From NCBI RefSeq assembly GCF_000621205.1, contig NZ_JHYY01000022.1, forward strand, positions 85,102 through 149,101: a stretch of DNA of 64,000 nt, given 5' to 3'. Shown one piece after another: positions 8,158-16,859 of the stretch. Position numbers and translations under genes: made by a program. Source of the stretch: Halotalea alkalilenta DSM 17697. GTDB taxonomy: Bacteria; Pseudomonadota; Gammaproteobacteria; Pseudomonadales; Halomonadaceae. Each line of letters opens with the position of its first letter. Within the stretch, counting starts at the first letter, position 1. Below the pieces are notes generated by a model, which had not been told where the DNA came from, did not search any database, and saw only the letters and a list, made by a program, of their open reading frames with translations.

Positions 8158-9554
8158 TGGAGACCCAAATGACGCAACCGAGAGCGATGATGAAGATCGG
8201 CATCAACATGGTGCAAAACGGCGGCCATAGTTCGGGCTGGCGCCATCCCGATGCCGACCCCGACATCGCCAACGATTTCGAAGGCTATGCCCGGATCATC
8301 AAGATGGCCGAGGAGGCCAAGATCCATTTCGTTTTCCTCGCCGATGGCGCGGCGGTGCGCATCCCGCACAGCAATGCCGAGGAGCTCAGCTATCATGGCC
8401 ATATCGACAGGTTCGAGCCGCTGACGCTATTGGCGGCGCTGGCTGCGATCACGTCGAAGATCGGGCTGGTCTGCACGGCATCGACCACCTATAACGAGCC
8501 CTATACGCTGGCCAGGAAGTACGCTTCGCTCGATCACATCAGCCACGGCCGGGCGGGCTGGAATCTGGTGACCGGCTGGAGCGAGGACGAGTCGCTGAAC
8601 TTCAATCGCGATACGCTGATGGAACATGCGCAACGCTACGCGAGAGCGAACGAATTCGTCGATGTGGTCACCGGCCTTTGGGACAGCTTCGACGATGACG
8701 CCTTCATCGCGAACAAGGCCAGCGGGCAGTATTTTCGCCCCGAAGGCATGCATGTGCTGAACCACCAGGGTGAGTTCTACAAAGTGCGCGGCCCGCTGAA
8801 CCTGCGTCGCTCGCCACAGGGGCATCCGGTGATCGCGCAGGCTGGCAGTTCGGTGCCCGGGCGCGACCTCGGAGCGCGGGTCGCGGACATCATCTATACG
8901 GGACAGAAGGACCTGCAACTGGCGCAGGAATTCTACGCGGATATGAAGGCAAGAGTAGCGGCGGCGGGCCGCGATCCGTCCCAGGTGCTGGTGATGCCGG
9001 GCCTGATGCCGATCATCGGGGCGACCGAGGCCGAAGCGCAGGCTAGGATGGCGGAGCTCAAGTCCCTCGTCCACCCCGAGGTGGGGATGCAGCTCATTTC
9101 CAAGACCTTCGGCGATCTGAGCCATCTTGATCCGGACGACCCGGTGCCTTTGCCGCTGCCGGAATCGAATGGGGTCAAGAGCGCGCGCGATCAATGGGAG
9201 CGCCGCCTGCGGGAAAAACCGATGACGGTGCGTCAGGTCTATGAAGAGATATCCCTCTCCTCAGGGCACTGCGTGGTTTGTGGAACCGTCGAAACCATCG
9301 CTGATCACATGCAGCGCTGGTTCGAAAGCGGTGCCTGCGACGGCTGGAACCTGATGGCTCCCTATTTCCCGAGTGGCGCCGAGGACTTCATCACCAAGCT
9401 CATCCCGGAACTGAAGCGGCGTGGCATATTCCATCGCGAATATGAAGGAGAGACTTTGCGCGCTAATCTCGGTCTAAACCCGGTTCCCGACCTGAAAAAC
9501 AAATCGAACGATGGGCGCTCGAAAAGCGATGATCGCATTTCGATCTCGAACTGA
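8157..9554 (+). CDS. FMN-dependent LLM monooxygenase (NtaA/SnaA/DszA/SoxA type), copy 1
   Basis: A 465-residue luciferase-like flavin monooxygenase. These enzymes use reduced FMN and oxygen to cleave C-S or C-N bonds, as DszA (sulfone), NtaA (nitrilotriacetate) and YtnJ (sulfur amino-acid derivatives) do. Family features are FFLADG-like FVFLADGAAV near residue 60, the VCTASTTYNEPY segment, SHGRAGWNLVTGWS, and the flavin-site run QAGSSVPGRDLGAR. The start overlaps the upstream ATPase stop; a second ATG lies four codons later. It is paralogous to the next gene and probably depends on the flavin reductase at 11058. The substrate is unknown. Confidence 0.9.
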   Translation: METQMTQPRAMMKIGINMVQNGGHSSGWRHPDADPDIANDFEGYARIIKMAEEAKIHFVFLADGAAVRIPHSNAEELSYHGHIDRFEPLTLLAALAAITSKIGLVCTASTTYNEPYTLARKYASLDHISHGRAGWNLVTGWSEDESLNFNRDTLMEHAQRYARANEFVDVVTGLWDSFDDDAFIANKASGQYFRPEGMHVLNHQGEFYKVRGPLNLRRSPQGHPVIAQAGSSVPGRDLGARVADIIYTGQKDLQLAQEFYADMKARVAAAGRDPSQVLVMPGLMPIIGATEAEAQARMAELKSLVHPEVGMQLISKTFGDLSHLDPDDPVPLPLPESNGVKSARDQWERRLREKPMTVRQVYEEISLSSGHCVVCGTVETIADHMQRWFESGACDGWNLMAPYFPSGAEDFITKLIPELKRRGIFHREYEGETLRANLGLNPVPDLKNKSNDGRSKSDDRISISN

Positions 9555-9682
9555 GCCCACTTTATCCCTGCTCGTCCAGGGGAAGTCGTCACAGCATTCG
9601 ATGCCTTCGATTCAATATCACAAGAGCGTTTCGGACTGAAACCGCGGTGCTCGCTCTCATTGCTGCCAGCAAAGGAAAAATC

Positions 9683-11041
9683 ATGGCCCAGGCTCGCCAA
9701 ATAAAGCTCGGACTCTCCTGTCGATTTCTGGGTTATCACGTCGCCGCCTGGCGTCATCCGGACGTTCCGTCCGATGGTGCGCTCAGCCTGCAGCACTTTC
9801 TCAAGGTCGCGAAAAAGGCCGAAGCGGAAAAGATCGACATGATCTTCTTCGCCGACAGCGTAGGCGTGCGTGAGGACGATCTGCCACCCGGTTCAGCCGC
9901 CCGCAGCATGAAGAATGCAGAGCTGGAGCCGACCACGCTGTTGTCGGCTATCGCTGCGTGCACGCAAAACATCGGCCTGGTGGCGACCGCATCGACGAGC
10001 TACAACGAGCCGTTCAACGTCGCTCGCCGCTACGCCTCGCTCGATCACATCTCCGGCGGCCGCGCCGGTTGGAACGTCGTCACCTCTTGGTCCGAGCAGG
10101 AGGCCTGGAATTTCGGCCGTGACCAGCATTTCGACTACGACACGCGCTATGCGATGGCGGATGAGTTCGTCGATGTCGTGGCCGGACTGTGGGACAGCTG
10201 GGAACCGGACGCCTTCTTGCGGGACAAGCAAAGCGGGCTGTTCTATGACCCGGAGAAGCTGCACATCCTCAATCACCAGGGGCGTTTCTACAAGGTCAGA
10301 GGGCCGCTGAACTCGGCGCGCACGCCGCAAGGCAGACCCATCATCGTGCAGGCCGGAGGCTCCGAGCCGGGGCGCGATCTTGGCGCTCGGGCGGCGGATG
10401 TCATCTACTCCTCCTCCCATTCGATCGAAAAAGCGCAGGCCTATTACGCCGATATGAAGGCCCGCGTGGCTGCCTACGGTCGCGATCCTTCCGAGCTCCT
10501 GGTCATGCCTGGCGTGACTTTCTACGTCGATGAGACGATGGAGAAGGCCAAAGCCAAGCAGGACCTTTTGCAGCGATTGATCGAGCCGGAAGTGGGCCTG
10601 TCGATTCTTTATCACCATTTCGGTGATCTGCGCGGTTACGATATCGACGGTCCGCTGCCGGAGCCCAAGCATGCCAAGGTCAAGTCGCTGGCCGACAGTC
10701 TCTACCAGATGGCGCAGCAGAACGATCTGACGATCCGGGACGTCTACCTGACGGTAGCAGCGGGAAACTCTGGATGGACCATCGTGGGGACGCCTGAATC
10801 GATCGTCGACGAACTGCAGAAATGGGCGGAAAACAATGCCGCGGATGGATTCAATATCTGCCCCGCGACGCTGCCCAACGGCATGGAAGACGTCGCTGGA
10901 TTCATCCTGCCGGAGCTACGCGCGCGCGGCATGTTCCGCACCGAATACGAAGGCCCGACGCTGCGCGAGAACTTAGGCTTGGCATTGCCGGAACTGGGCG
11001 ATATCGCCGCGCGTCATCGCAGCAAGGTCGCATCGCTATGA
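9683..11041 (+). CDS. FMN-dependent LLM monooxygenase (NtaA/SnaA/DszA/SoxA type), copy 2
   Basis: A 452-residue paralogue of the preceding enzyme. The two share long stretches such as NHQG-FYKVRGPLN and YADMKARVAA-GRDPS, so they arose by duplication. The flavin-site run QAGGSEPGRDLGAR is intact, as are STSYNEPFNVARRY and SGGRAGWNVVTSWS. The chosen ATG at 9683 follows an AAAGGAAAAA ribosome site. It lies 128 bases after copy 1, the largest gap within this operon. Two copies may act on successive steps or on related substrates. Confidence 0.9.
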   Translation: MAQARQIKLGLSCRFLGYHVAAWRHPDVPSDGALSLQHFLKVAKKAEAEKIDMIFFADSVGVREDDLPPGSAARSMKNAELEPTTLLSAIAACTQNIGLVATASTSYNEPFNVARRYASLDHISGGRAGWNVVTSWSEQEAWNFGRDQHFDYDTRYAMADEFVDVVAGLWDSWEPDAFLRDKQSGLFYDPEKLHILNHQGRFYKVRGPLNSARTPQGRPIIVQAGGSEPGRDLGARAADVIYSSSHSIEKAQAYYADMKARVAAYGRDPSELLVMPGVTFYVDETMEKAKAKQDLLQRLIEPEVGLSILYHHFGDLRGYDIDGPLPEPKHAKVKSLADSLYQMAQQNDLTIRDVYLTVAAGNSGWTIVGTPESIVDELQKWAENNAADGFNICPATLPNGMEDVAGFILPELRARGMFRTEYEGPTLRENLGLALPELGDIAARHRSKVASL

Positions 11042-11057
11042 TCACATCGCACGGGTA

Positions 11058-11603
11058 ATGACCGGAGTGGGCCGAATGACGATGGTGACTGAAAACGTTC
11101 TGGAAGGGGACGCCGCCACCTTTCGCGGACTGTGGCGCGGCTTTGGTTCGACCGTGGCGTTGATCGCTACCGAGTGGGAGGGGCAGCGTCATGCCATGCT
11201 GGCTACTGCGGTTACCTCGGTATCGATGGAGCCGCCTTCGCTACTGATCTGCGTGAATCGTTCGGCTTCGGCTCACGATGCCTTGACGCGAAGGGCAGCG
11301 TTCTCGCTCGGTATCCTGGGCCATGGCGCGCGCGACGTGGCGGCGGCGATTGGCCGCGCATCTGGGCCTGATCGGTTCGCACATGGGGATTGGCACGAGC
11401 TGGCGGCCGCCGGACGGCGGACCGATGGTCTGCCGTGGCTTGGCCAGGCGCAGGCAACGCTGTTTTGCTTGACCGATCATCGCTTCGACTATGGCACGCA
11501 TACCGGCCTGATCGCCCGCATCGACCGCGCGATCGGAACCTCGGGCGACGATCCACTGATCTATTGCCAAGGCACTTACGGGCGGTTTTCCGCAGGGATG
11601 TGA
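11058..11603 (+). CDS. Flavin reductase (NAD(P)H:FMN oxidoreductase)
   Basis: A 181-residue protein of the flavin reductase-like domain family (HpaC/DszD/NtaB type). It has the typical start of the domain, FGSTVALIAT, followed by AMLATAVTSVSMEPPSLLICVNRSAS, in which the TSVS-PP-LL pattern holds FMN. It would supply FMNH2 to the two LLM monooxygenases just upstream, since enzymes of that class have no reductase domain of their own. The start at 11058 is the longest option; ATGs at 11076 and 11082 would also give a complete domain. It is the last gene of the first operon. Confidence 0.85.
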   Translation: MTGVGRMTMVTENVLEGDAATFRGLWRGFGSTVALIATEWEGQRHAMLATAVTSVSMEPPSLLICVNRSASAHDALTRRAAFSLGILGHGARDVAAAIGRASGPDRFAHGDWHELAAAGRRTDGLPWLGQAQATLFCLTDHRFDYGTHTGLIARIDRAIGTSGDDPLIYCQGTYGRFSAGM

Positions 11604-11755
11604 TCCCGGCGCACATCCCCCAGCATGGATATACCGAAGGCCGGTAATGCCAATGGCGATGCGTGCGTGGATAAAGGGGAGATCGGGCCCGACAGCTGGA
11701 GCTTCATCGGGTCATGCAGGCATACCACCCTCGCTTGATGGCATGCTCGATCGAG

Positions 11756-11860
11756 ATGGCGAAGAAATGATCCAAGAAGCCATGTAAGAAGCCGTGCAAA
11801 AAACCATGCGAGAAGCCATGCAAGAGATCACGGCTATGCGGCATGCGCCTTTGGCATTAA
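11756..11860 (+). other. Cys-rich KKPC-repeat mini-frame interrupted by TGA
   Basis: An ATG at 11756 reads MAKK, then TGA (11768-11770), then continues in the same frame as S followed by four repeats of Lys-Lys-Pro-Cys type (the fourth is Glu-Lys-Pro-Cys). It then runs KRSRLCGMRLWH to a TAA at 11858. If the TGA is a mutated Cys codon, an intact parent would be a 34-residue basic, Cys-rich peptide that could bind metal. Alternatively the whole is chance coding in a 12-base tandem repeat. There is no clear ribosome site and no selenocysteine machinery in view. Confidence 0.3.
11774..11821. repeat. Four imperfect 12-base tandem repeats
   Basis: Units begin at 11774, 11786, 11798 and 11810 with the consensus AAGAAGCCATGC. 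Differences are single bases per unit, and in the plus frame all units keep the coding sense of Lys/Glu-Lys-Pro-Cys. The period of 12 keeps the reading frame. Confidence 0.8.
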
Positions 11861-11995
11861 TTCAATGGATGTGTTGCACATGCAGCCCGCAACCGCCGTC
11901 CAAGTGTGTCGGAGAGTTGGTGGGCTGGATGCCAAGCGGGAGTCGATGCCGAAGGACGCTGCATGAAAAAGTAACGGCTTCAGGCATCGTCTATG

Positions 11996-12027
11996 TTGAC
12001 AGTCCCCAGGCTTTAAAGAACTATAGA
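11996..12027 (+). promoter_or_regulatory. Weak putative promoter of second transporter operon
   Basis: A consensus -35 box TTGACA (11996-12001) is followed after 20 bases by TATAGA (12022-12027). The spacing is longer than the usual 17, so activation by a regulator would be needed if this is real. The gene start is about 60 bases further on. Confidence 0.3.
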
Positions 12028-12088
12028 TAAAAAATTACGTTCCTTAGGGTAACGTTTCTAAAAACAATAAAGGCGTCACGATCCTTCA

Positions 12089-13603
12089 ATGGGAATGGAT
12101 ATGAAACGAACGCTTGCTTATACCGCCGCGATTGTTCTTGGCCTGGGCGCGATGCCTGCAATGGCCGGTCCATCGGACAATTCGCTGGTCTGGGCTTCTG
12201 ACAGCATGCCTTCCAGCATCGACTTCTATACCCATACGATTCGCGAGGGAATCGTGCTGGGACACCACATTTGGGATACGCTGATCTACCGTAATAACGA
12301 CACTAACCAGATCGAACCTCATCTGGCCGAATCTTTCGAGTGGATCGACGACACTACGCTTGAATTCAAGCTGCGACATGGGATCAAGTTCCATGATGGC
12401 AGCGACTTCACTGCGGATGATGTGGTCGGCACGGTCGAATATGTCACTACCCACCCGACCGTCCAGTCGATCTTCTTTCTCGAAGGGGCCGAGAAGATCG
12501 ACGACTATACCGTGCGGCTGAAGACCAAGGGCGTATTCCCCGCGGTGCTGGAATATCTGGCCAACGTCCTGCCGATCTATCCGTCGGATTACTATGCCGA
12601 GGTCGGGCCTGAGGGCATGTCGCGCCAGCCCATCGGCACCGGGCCCTATCGCGTGACCGAAGTCGTCGCCGGCGAGCGGGTGAAGATGGAGGCCTTCCCT
12701 GATTACTTCGGCGGTGTGAAGGGCAGACCCTCGATCGAGAAACTGGAATTCCGGCGCATCGCAGAGTTCAACACCCAAGCGATCGAACTGATGACCGGCA
12801 ACCTGGACTGGATCTGGCGCGTCCCGCCGGACGCGGTGCAGCAGTTCGAGGGCCAGTCCCAGCTCAAGGTCGAATCCGGCGACACGCTGCGCATCGGCTT
12901 CATCGGCATGGATGCCGCAGGCCGCACCGGGGACACTGCGCTGAAGAATCTCGAGGTGCGCCGTGCGATCAACCACGCCATCAACCGCGACGGCATCCGC
13001 GAGGCGATGATTGGCCCTGGTTCGCAGACCATCGACACGGCCTGCGCGCCGGCGCAGTTCGGCTGCATCGCGACCGAGGTGACCCACTATGACTACGACC
13101 CCGCGAAGGCCAAGGAGATGCTGGCCGAAGCGGGCTATCCCGACGGATTTTCGCTCGACTTCTATGGGTATCGCGACCGTCCCGTGGTCGAGGCGATAAT
13201 CGGCGATCTGGCTGCTGTGGGTATCCGGGCGAACCTGACCATGCTGCAGGCCTCGGCCATCGCGCAGGCGCGGACGGAGGGGCGTACGCCGATGTGGTTC
13301 CAGGCATGGGGATCGTCCTCGATCCTCGATGTCAGCGCGGGACCGGGCTATTGGTTTGACGGCTCCTCCGTCGACTACGCCCGCGATGCCGAAACGACGG
13401 CGCTGCTGAACGAAGGCAACACCACCATCGATCCCGAAGCCCGCAAGGCGGCCTATGCCAAGGCGCTTGGGCGCATCTCGGATCAGGCCTTCCAGGTGCC
13501 GATTTTCACCTATGCGCTGAACTACGTTTACGATGGCAGGCTGAATTTCACCCCTGTGCCCGACGAGACGCCGCGCTTCTTCGAAGCGAGCTGGAACCAG
13601 TGA
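12089..13603 (+). CDS. Peptide-type ABC transporter substrate-binding protein, second operon
   Basis: A 504-residue SBP_bac_5 protein. In-frame ATGs at 12089, 12095 and 12101 all precede the basic MKRTLAY start of a signal peptide that ends near AMPAMAGPS. Later family features are FKLRHGIKFHDG at about residue 100, QPIGTGPYRV near residue 180, the VRRAINHAINRDGI segment and AEAGYPDGF. It is clearly distinct in sequence from the binding protein at 2560. Its neighbours are two permeases, an M20 metallopeptidase and a double ATPase, so its ligand is likely an amide- or peptide-bonded compound hydrolysed after import. Confidence 0.92.
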   Translation: MGMDMKRTLAYTAAIVLGLGAMPAMAGPSDNSLVWASDSMPSSIDFYTHTIREGIVLGHHIWDTLIYRNNDTNQIEPHLAESFEWIDDTTLEFKLRHGIKFHDGSDFTADDVVGTVEYVTTHPTVQSIFFLEGAEKIDDYTVRLKTKGVFPAVLEYLANVLPIYPSDYYAEVGPEGMSRQPIGTGPYRVTEVVAGERVKMEAFPDYFGGVKGRPSIEKLEFRRIAEFNTQAIELMTGNLDWIWRVPPDAVQQFEGQSQLKVESGDTLRIGFIGMDAAGRTGDTALKNLEVRRAINHAINRDGIREAMIGPGSQTIDTACAPAQFGCIATEVTHYDYDPAKAKEMLAEAGYPDGFSLDFYGYRDRPVVEAIIGDLAAVGIRANLTMLQASAIAQARTEGRTPMWFQAWGSSSILDVSAGPGYWFDGSSVDYARDAETTALLNEGNTTIDPEARKAAYAKALGRISDQAFQVPIFTYALNYVYDGRLNFTPVPDETPRFFEASWNQ

Positions 13604-13610
13604 TCCCTTG

Positions 13611-13634
13611 TCCCGCGCCAATACCGGCGCGGGA
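13611..13634 (+). terminator. Hairpin between binding protein and permease genes
   Basis: TCCCGCGCC pairs perfectly with GGCGCGGGA around a six-base loop, eight bases after the binding-protein stop. There is no T tract. Hairpins at this place in transporter operons often protect the upstream mRNA so that the binding protein is made in excess over the permeases. That role is inferred. Confidence 0.45.
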
Positions 13635-13662
13635 ACTTCCAATTATCGATGATCGGTGAGAC

Positions 13663-14580
13663 ATGGCTCGATATCTGATGCAGCGGATCGGCCTGGCGCT
13701 GCTCGTCTGCGTTGCCGTTTCGCTTTTGGCCTTCACCCTTCTGAACGCTTCGGGCGACGTCGCGATCGCGGTGGCGGGCGAGGAAGCCACCGCCGCCCAG
13801 ATCGAGGCGATCCGCGAAGATCTCGGCCTCAACCGACCGCTGGCGGTGCGCTATGGCGAATGGTTGGCTAACGCAGTGCAAGGGGATTTCGGCAACTCGC
13901 TGTTTTTCCGACAGCCGGTGGCCGAGCTGATCGCATACCGGCTGCCCAATACCATGACGCTGGCGGTGATGGCGCTTGGCGTCATGCTCGCGCTGTCGGT
14001 TCCCTTGGGCGTCGCGGCCGCGCTGAGGCCCAATAGCATCATCGACCGCGCCGCGATGCTGATCGCGGTACTGGGGCAGGCGATGCCGAACTTCTGGTTC
14101 GCGCTGATCCTGATCGTGGTGTTTTCGCTGACGCTCGGCATCGCGCCGCCGTCGGGCTCGGCTACGCTCGGGCATTTCGTGCTGCCCGCCATTGCGCTCG
14201 GATATTACTCCACTCCGCCGATGATGCGGCTGATCCGGCAGGGCATGATCGAGGCGCTGTCCTCCGACTACATCCGCACCGCGCGGGCCAAGGGCATCAG
14301 CGGCTGGAAGGTCGTGTTCAAGCACGCGCTGCGTAACGCGGTCATTCCGGTGGTTTCGCTCACTGCGGTGCAGTTCGGCAACATGCTGGGTGGATCGGTG
14401 GTGATCGAGACGGTGTTCGGCATTCAAGGCCTTGGCTTCCTGGCATGGGAATCCATCTCGCGCATGGATCTGCCAGTGGTGCAGGCGGTACTGCTGATCG
14501 TTGCGGTGTTCTACGTCGTCATGGTCCTGCTGGCCGACTTCATCAACGCCTGGCTCGACCCGAGGATCCGTACCCAATGA
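13663..14580 (+). CDS. ABC transporter permease (DppB type), second operon
   Basis: A 305-residue inner-membrane permease. It starts MARYLMQRIGLALLVCVA, giving the usual first helix, and carries the DppB N-terminal pattern GLNRPLAVRYGEWL before the main transport domain. The coupling loop DYIRTARAKGISGWKVVFKH is conserved. The gene begins 60 bases after the binding protein and ends in an ATGA overlap with the next permease gene. It forms the channel together with that partner. Confidence 0.92.
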   Translation: MARYLMQRIGLALLVCVAVSLLAFTLLNASGDVAIAVAGEEATAAQIEAIREDLGLNRPLAVRYGEWLANAVQGDFGNSLFFRQPVAELIAYRLPNTMTLAVMALGVMLALSVPLGVAAALRPNSIIDRAAMLIAVLGQAMPNFWFALILIVVFSLTLGIAPPSGSATLGHFVLPAIALGYYSTPPMMRLIRQGMIEALSSDYIRTARAKGISGWKVVFKHALRNAVIPVVSLTAVQFGNMLGGSVVIETVFGIQGLGFLAWESISRMDLPVVQAVLLIVAVFYVVMVLLADFINAWLDPRIRTQ

Positions 14581-15461
14581 ACGGTCCGGAGCTCATCGTT
14601 CCTAAAGCGCGTCGCAAGGGGTTCGCCGCCCGCGCCTTCGCCAATCCGGCCTTCGTCTGCGGTGCCGTCACGCTGGGTCTGATCTTCGCCATGGCGGTCT
14701 TCGCGCCGCTGATCGCGCCTTACGATCCGCTGGCACAGGACATGACGAACCGCACTGCTTCGCCTTTCTGGCTGGCAGGGGCGGACTGGGCACATCCCTT
14801 CGGCACCGACGGCCTGGGCCGTGATTATCTGAGCCGGATCATCTATGGCGCGCGCATCTCGTTGCTGATCGGGATATTCACCGTGATCACCTCAGGGATC
14901 ATCGGCACCGTGATGGGGGTGGTCGCGGGCTATTTCGGCGGCAAGGTCGATCTGGTGATCAACTTCCTGATCATGACACGGCTGACGCTGCCGGTGATCA
15001 TGGTGGCGCTGGCGGTGGTCGCGATCTTCGGCGGCTCGCTCACCGTCGTCGTGCTGGTGCTGGGATTACTGCTGTGGGACCGTTTCGCGGTCGTCATACG
15101 CTCCGCCGTGATGCAGATCCGCAATCAGGAGTACATCCAGGCCGCGCAGTCGATGGGCTATTCCACGCCGAAGCTGCTGTTCAGGGAGCTATTGCCCAAC
15201 ATCTTCGACCGCTTCGCCGTCATCGCTACTTTCGAGATGGCCCACGCGATCCTGCTCGAGGCGTCGCTCTCCTTCCTCGGGCTTGGCGTTCAACCGCCGA
15301 CCCCCTCGTGGGGCCTGATGGTGGCCGAGGGGCGCCAATACCTGCTGTTCGACAGCTGGCTGATCCTGATTCCCGGCGCCGCGATCTGCGTTCTGGTGCT
15401 GGCGATCAACATGATGGGCGATGCCTTGCGCGATGTGCTGGCCCCCGAAAACAGGAACTGA
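14577..15461 (+). CDS. ABC transporter permease (DppC type), second operon
   Basis: A 294-residue permease. The ATG at 14577 overlaps the preceding stop as ATGA and gives an N-terminal cytoplasmic tail before the first helix (VTLGLIFAMAVFAPLIAP). The DppC hallmark GTDGLGRDYLSRIIYG follows, and the coupling loop is AQSMGYSTPKLLFRELLPN. The late segment SFLGLGVQPPTPSWG is typical. Unlike its counterpart in the first operon it is not fused to an ATPase. Confidence 0.92.
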   Translation: MNGPELIVPKARRKGFAARAFANPAFVCGAVTLGLIFAMAVFAPLIAPYDPLAQDMTNRTASPFWLAGADWAHPFGTDGLGRDYLSRIIYGARISLLIGIFTVITSGIIGTVMGVVAGYFGGKVDLVINFLIMTRLTLPVIMVALAVVAIFGGSLTVVVLVLGLLLWDRFAVVIRSAVMQIRNQEYIQAAQSMGYSTPKLLFRELLPNIFDRFAVIATFEMAHAILLEASLSFLGLGVQPPTPSWGLMVAEGRQYLLFDSWLILIPGAAICVLVLAINMMGDALRDVLAPENRN

Positions 15462-15470
15462 GAAACCGAC

Positions 15471-16859
15471 ATGACCCGTTCCACCGTTGTCGCCGATGCT
15501 GGAGCCTATGTGGAGGGCGGCGCCTTCCTCAACGAGATGCGGGCGCGCCTGGCGATCCCGTCCGAGAGCCCTCGCGAGGACAGTGCCCCTGACCACCTGC
15601 GCTACCTGAACGAACAGATGTGCCCAATGCTCGAAGGCATGGGCTTCACCTGCCGGATTCTGCCGAACCCGCGGCTCGAGCGTCTTCCTGCGATGTTCGC
15701 CGAGCGAATCGAAGATTCCTCCCTGCCCACCATTCTGACCTATGGCCATGGCGACGTGCTGTGGGGCATGGCAGGCGATTGGAAGGAGGACCGCAGCCCG
15801 TGGGAGGCAACGCTTGCGGGCGGGCGCATCTACGGCCGGGGTGCCGTCGACAACAAGGGCCAGCACACGATCAACCTCGCCGCGCTGCGCCTGGTGCTCG
15901 AGGCGCGTGGCCGTCTTGGCTTCAACGTCAAGGTGCTGATCGAGATGGGCGAGGAGTCCGGGTCGCCGGGTCTCGCCGAGATGGCGCAGGACCACAGGGA
16001 CCTACTGGCGGCTGACGTGCTGATCGCGTCAGACGGACCGCGCGTTTCGACCCATATGCCGACGGTATTCCTTGGCGCGCGCGGCGGGCACGGGTTCCAT
16101 CTGATCTGCGAGCTGCGTGAGGGTGCGTACCACTCCGGCAATTGGGGAGGACTGCTGCCCAACGCAGGCATCCGTCTGGCCCACGCGCTGGCCACGATCA
16201 CCGACGCCAAGGGGCGGATCAACATCCGCGAATGGACACCGGGTACGATCCCCGCGAACGTTCATGCGGCGCTGAACAAGATCGAGATGGAAGTCGGCCC
16301 CGACGATCCCGAGACCGACCCCTCATGGGGCGAGCCTAACCTGACCGGGCCCGAGCAGGTCTATGGCTGGTGCAACTTCGAGGTGCTCGCCTTCCACTGC
16401 GGTCGCCCCGAAGCTCCGGTGAACGCCATTCCCGGCACGGCGAAGGCCACCTGCCAGCTCCGCTACGTCGTCGGCGTGGACCGCGATCGCATTCTGCCTG
16501 CCCTGCGCGAACACCTGGATGCGAACGGCTTCGATGATATCCGTATCGAGCCTATGGACCGGGGCTTCTTCCGCGCCACCCGCACCGATCCCGACAATCC
16601 CTGGACCCGCCTGGTAGTGGCCTCGATCAAGCGTACCACCGGCAAGGAGCCCGCGGTCCAGCCGAACTTCGGTGGCTCGCTGCCCAACGAGGTGTTCGCC
16701 GAAACGCTTGGCATGCCGACCATCTGGATCCCGCATTCGCACCCGTCCTGTTCGCAGCATGCGCCGGACGAACACATGATGGTCAGCGTCGCGAAAGAGG
16801 CCGCGCAGATGATGGCCGGTCTGTTCTGGGACATCGGTGAAGGAAAGTCGCGGCCATGA
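15471..16859 (+). CDS. M20 family metallopeptidase / amidohydrolase
   Basis: A 462-residue cytoplasmic zinc hydrolase of the ArgE/DapE/ACY1/CPG2 family. The metal and catalytic residues are in place: His93 in YGHGD, Asp127 in GAVDNKG, the Glu161-Glu162 pair in MGEESGSPG, and a C-terminal His cluster ending near HAPDEH. No signal peptide is seen, so it acts after import. It sits between the permease and ATPase genes and overlaps the ATPase start by ATGA, which makes a metabolic link to the transported compound very likely. Such enzymes remove an acyl group or split a dipeptide; which applies here is unknown. Confidence 0.92.
   Translation: MTRSTVVADAGAYVEGGAFLNEMRARLAIPSESPREDSAPDHLRYLNEQMCPMLEGMGFTCRILPNPRLERLPAMFAERIEDSSLPTILTYGHGDVLWGMAGDWKEDRSPWEATLAGGRIYGRGAVDNKGQHTINLAALRLVLEARGRLGFNVKVLIEMGEESGSPGLAEMAQDHRDLLAADVLIASDGPRVSTHMPTVFLGARGGHGFHLICELREGAYHSGNWGGLLPNAGIRLAHALATITDAKGRINIREWTPGTIPANVHAALNKIEMEVGPDDPETDPSWGEPNLTGPEQVYGWCNFEVLAFHCGRPEAPVNAIPGTAKATCQLRYVVGVDRDRILPALREHLDANGFDDIRIEPMDRGFFRATRTDPDNPWTRLVVASIKRTTGKEPAVQPNFGGSLPNEVFAETLGMPTIWIPHSHPSCSQHAPDEHMMVSVAKEAAQMMAGLFWDIGEGKSRP

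Larger units (their letters stand above)
11604..12088. other. 485-base gap between the two transporter operons
   Basis: No convincing full-length gene lies here. The stretch holds the KKPC repeat mini-frame (11756-11860), a promoter-like TTGACA near 11996 and the ACGTTCCTT word at 12037 shared with the first operon. Base composition becomes AT-richer in the last 60 bases, as expected for a promoter region. Confidence 0.5.

Noticed and set aside
11768..11770. TGA as a selenocysteine codon
   Set aside because: No selenocysteine genes or SECIS-like element are visible in the window. A simple mutation or chance frame is more likely, so it is kept only as an observation.
11794..12030. Open frame of 78 codons after the KKPC repeats in another frame
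   Set aside because: Starts inside the repeat, no ribosome site, no family features; it runs into the probable promoter of the next operon.
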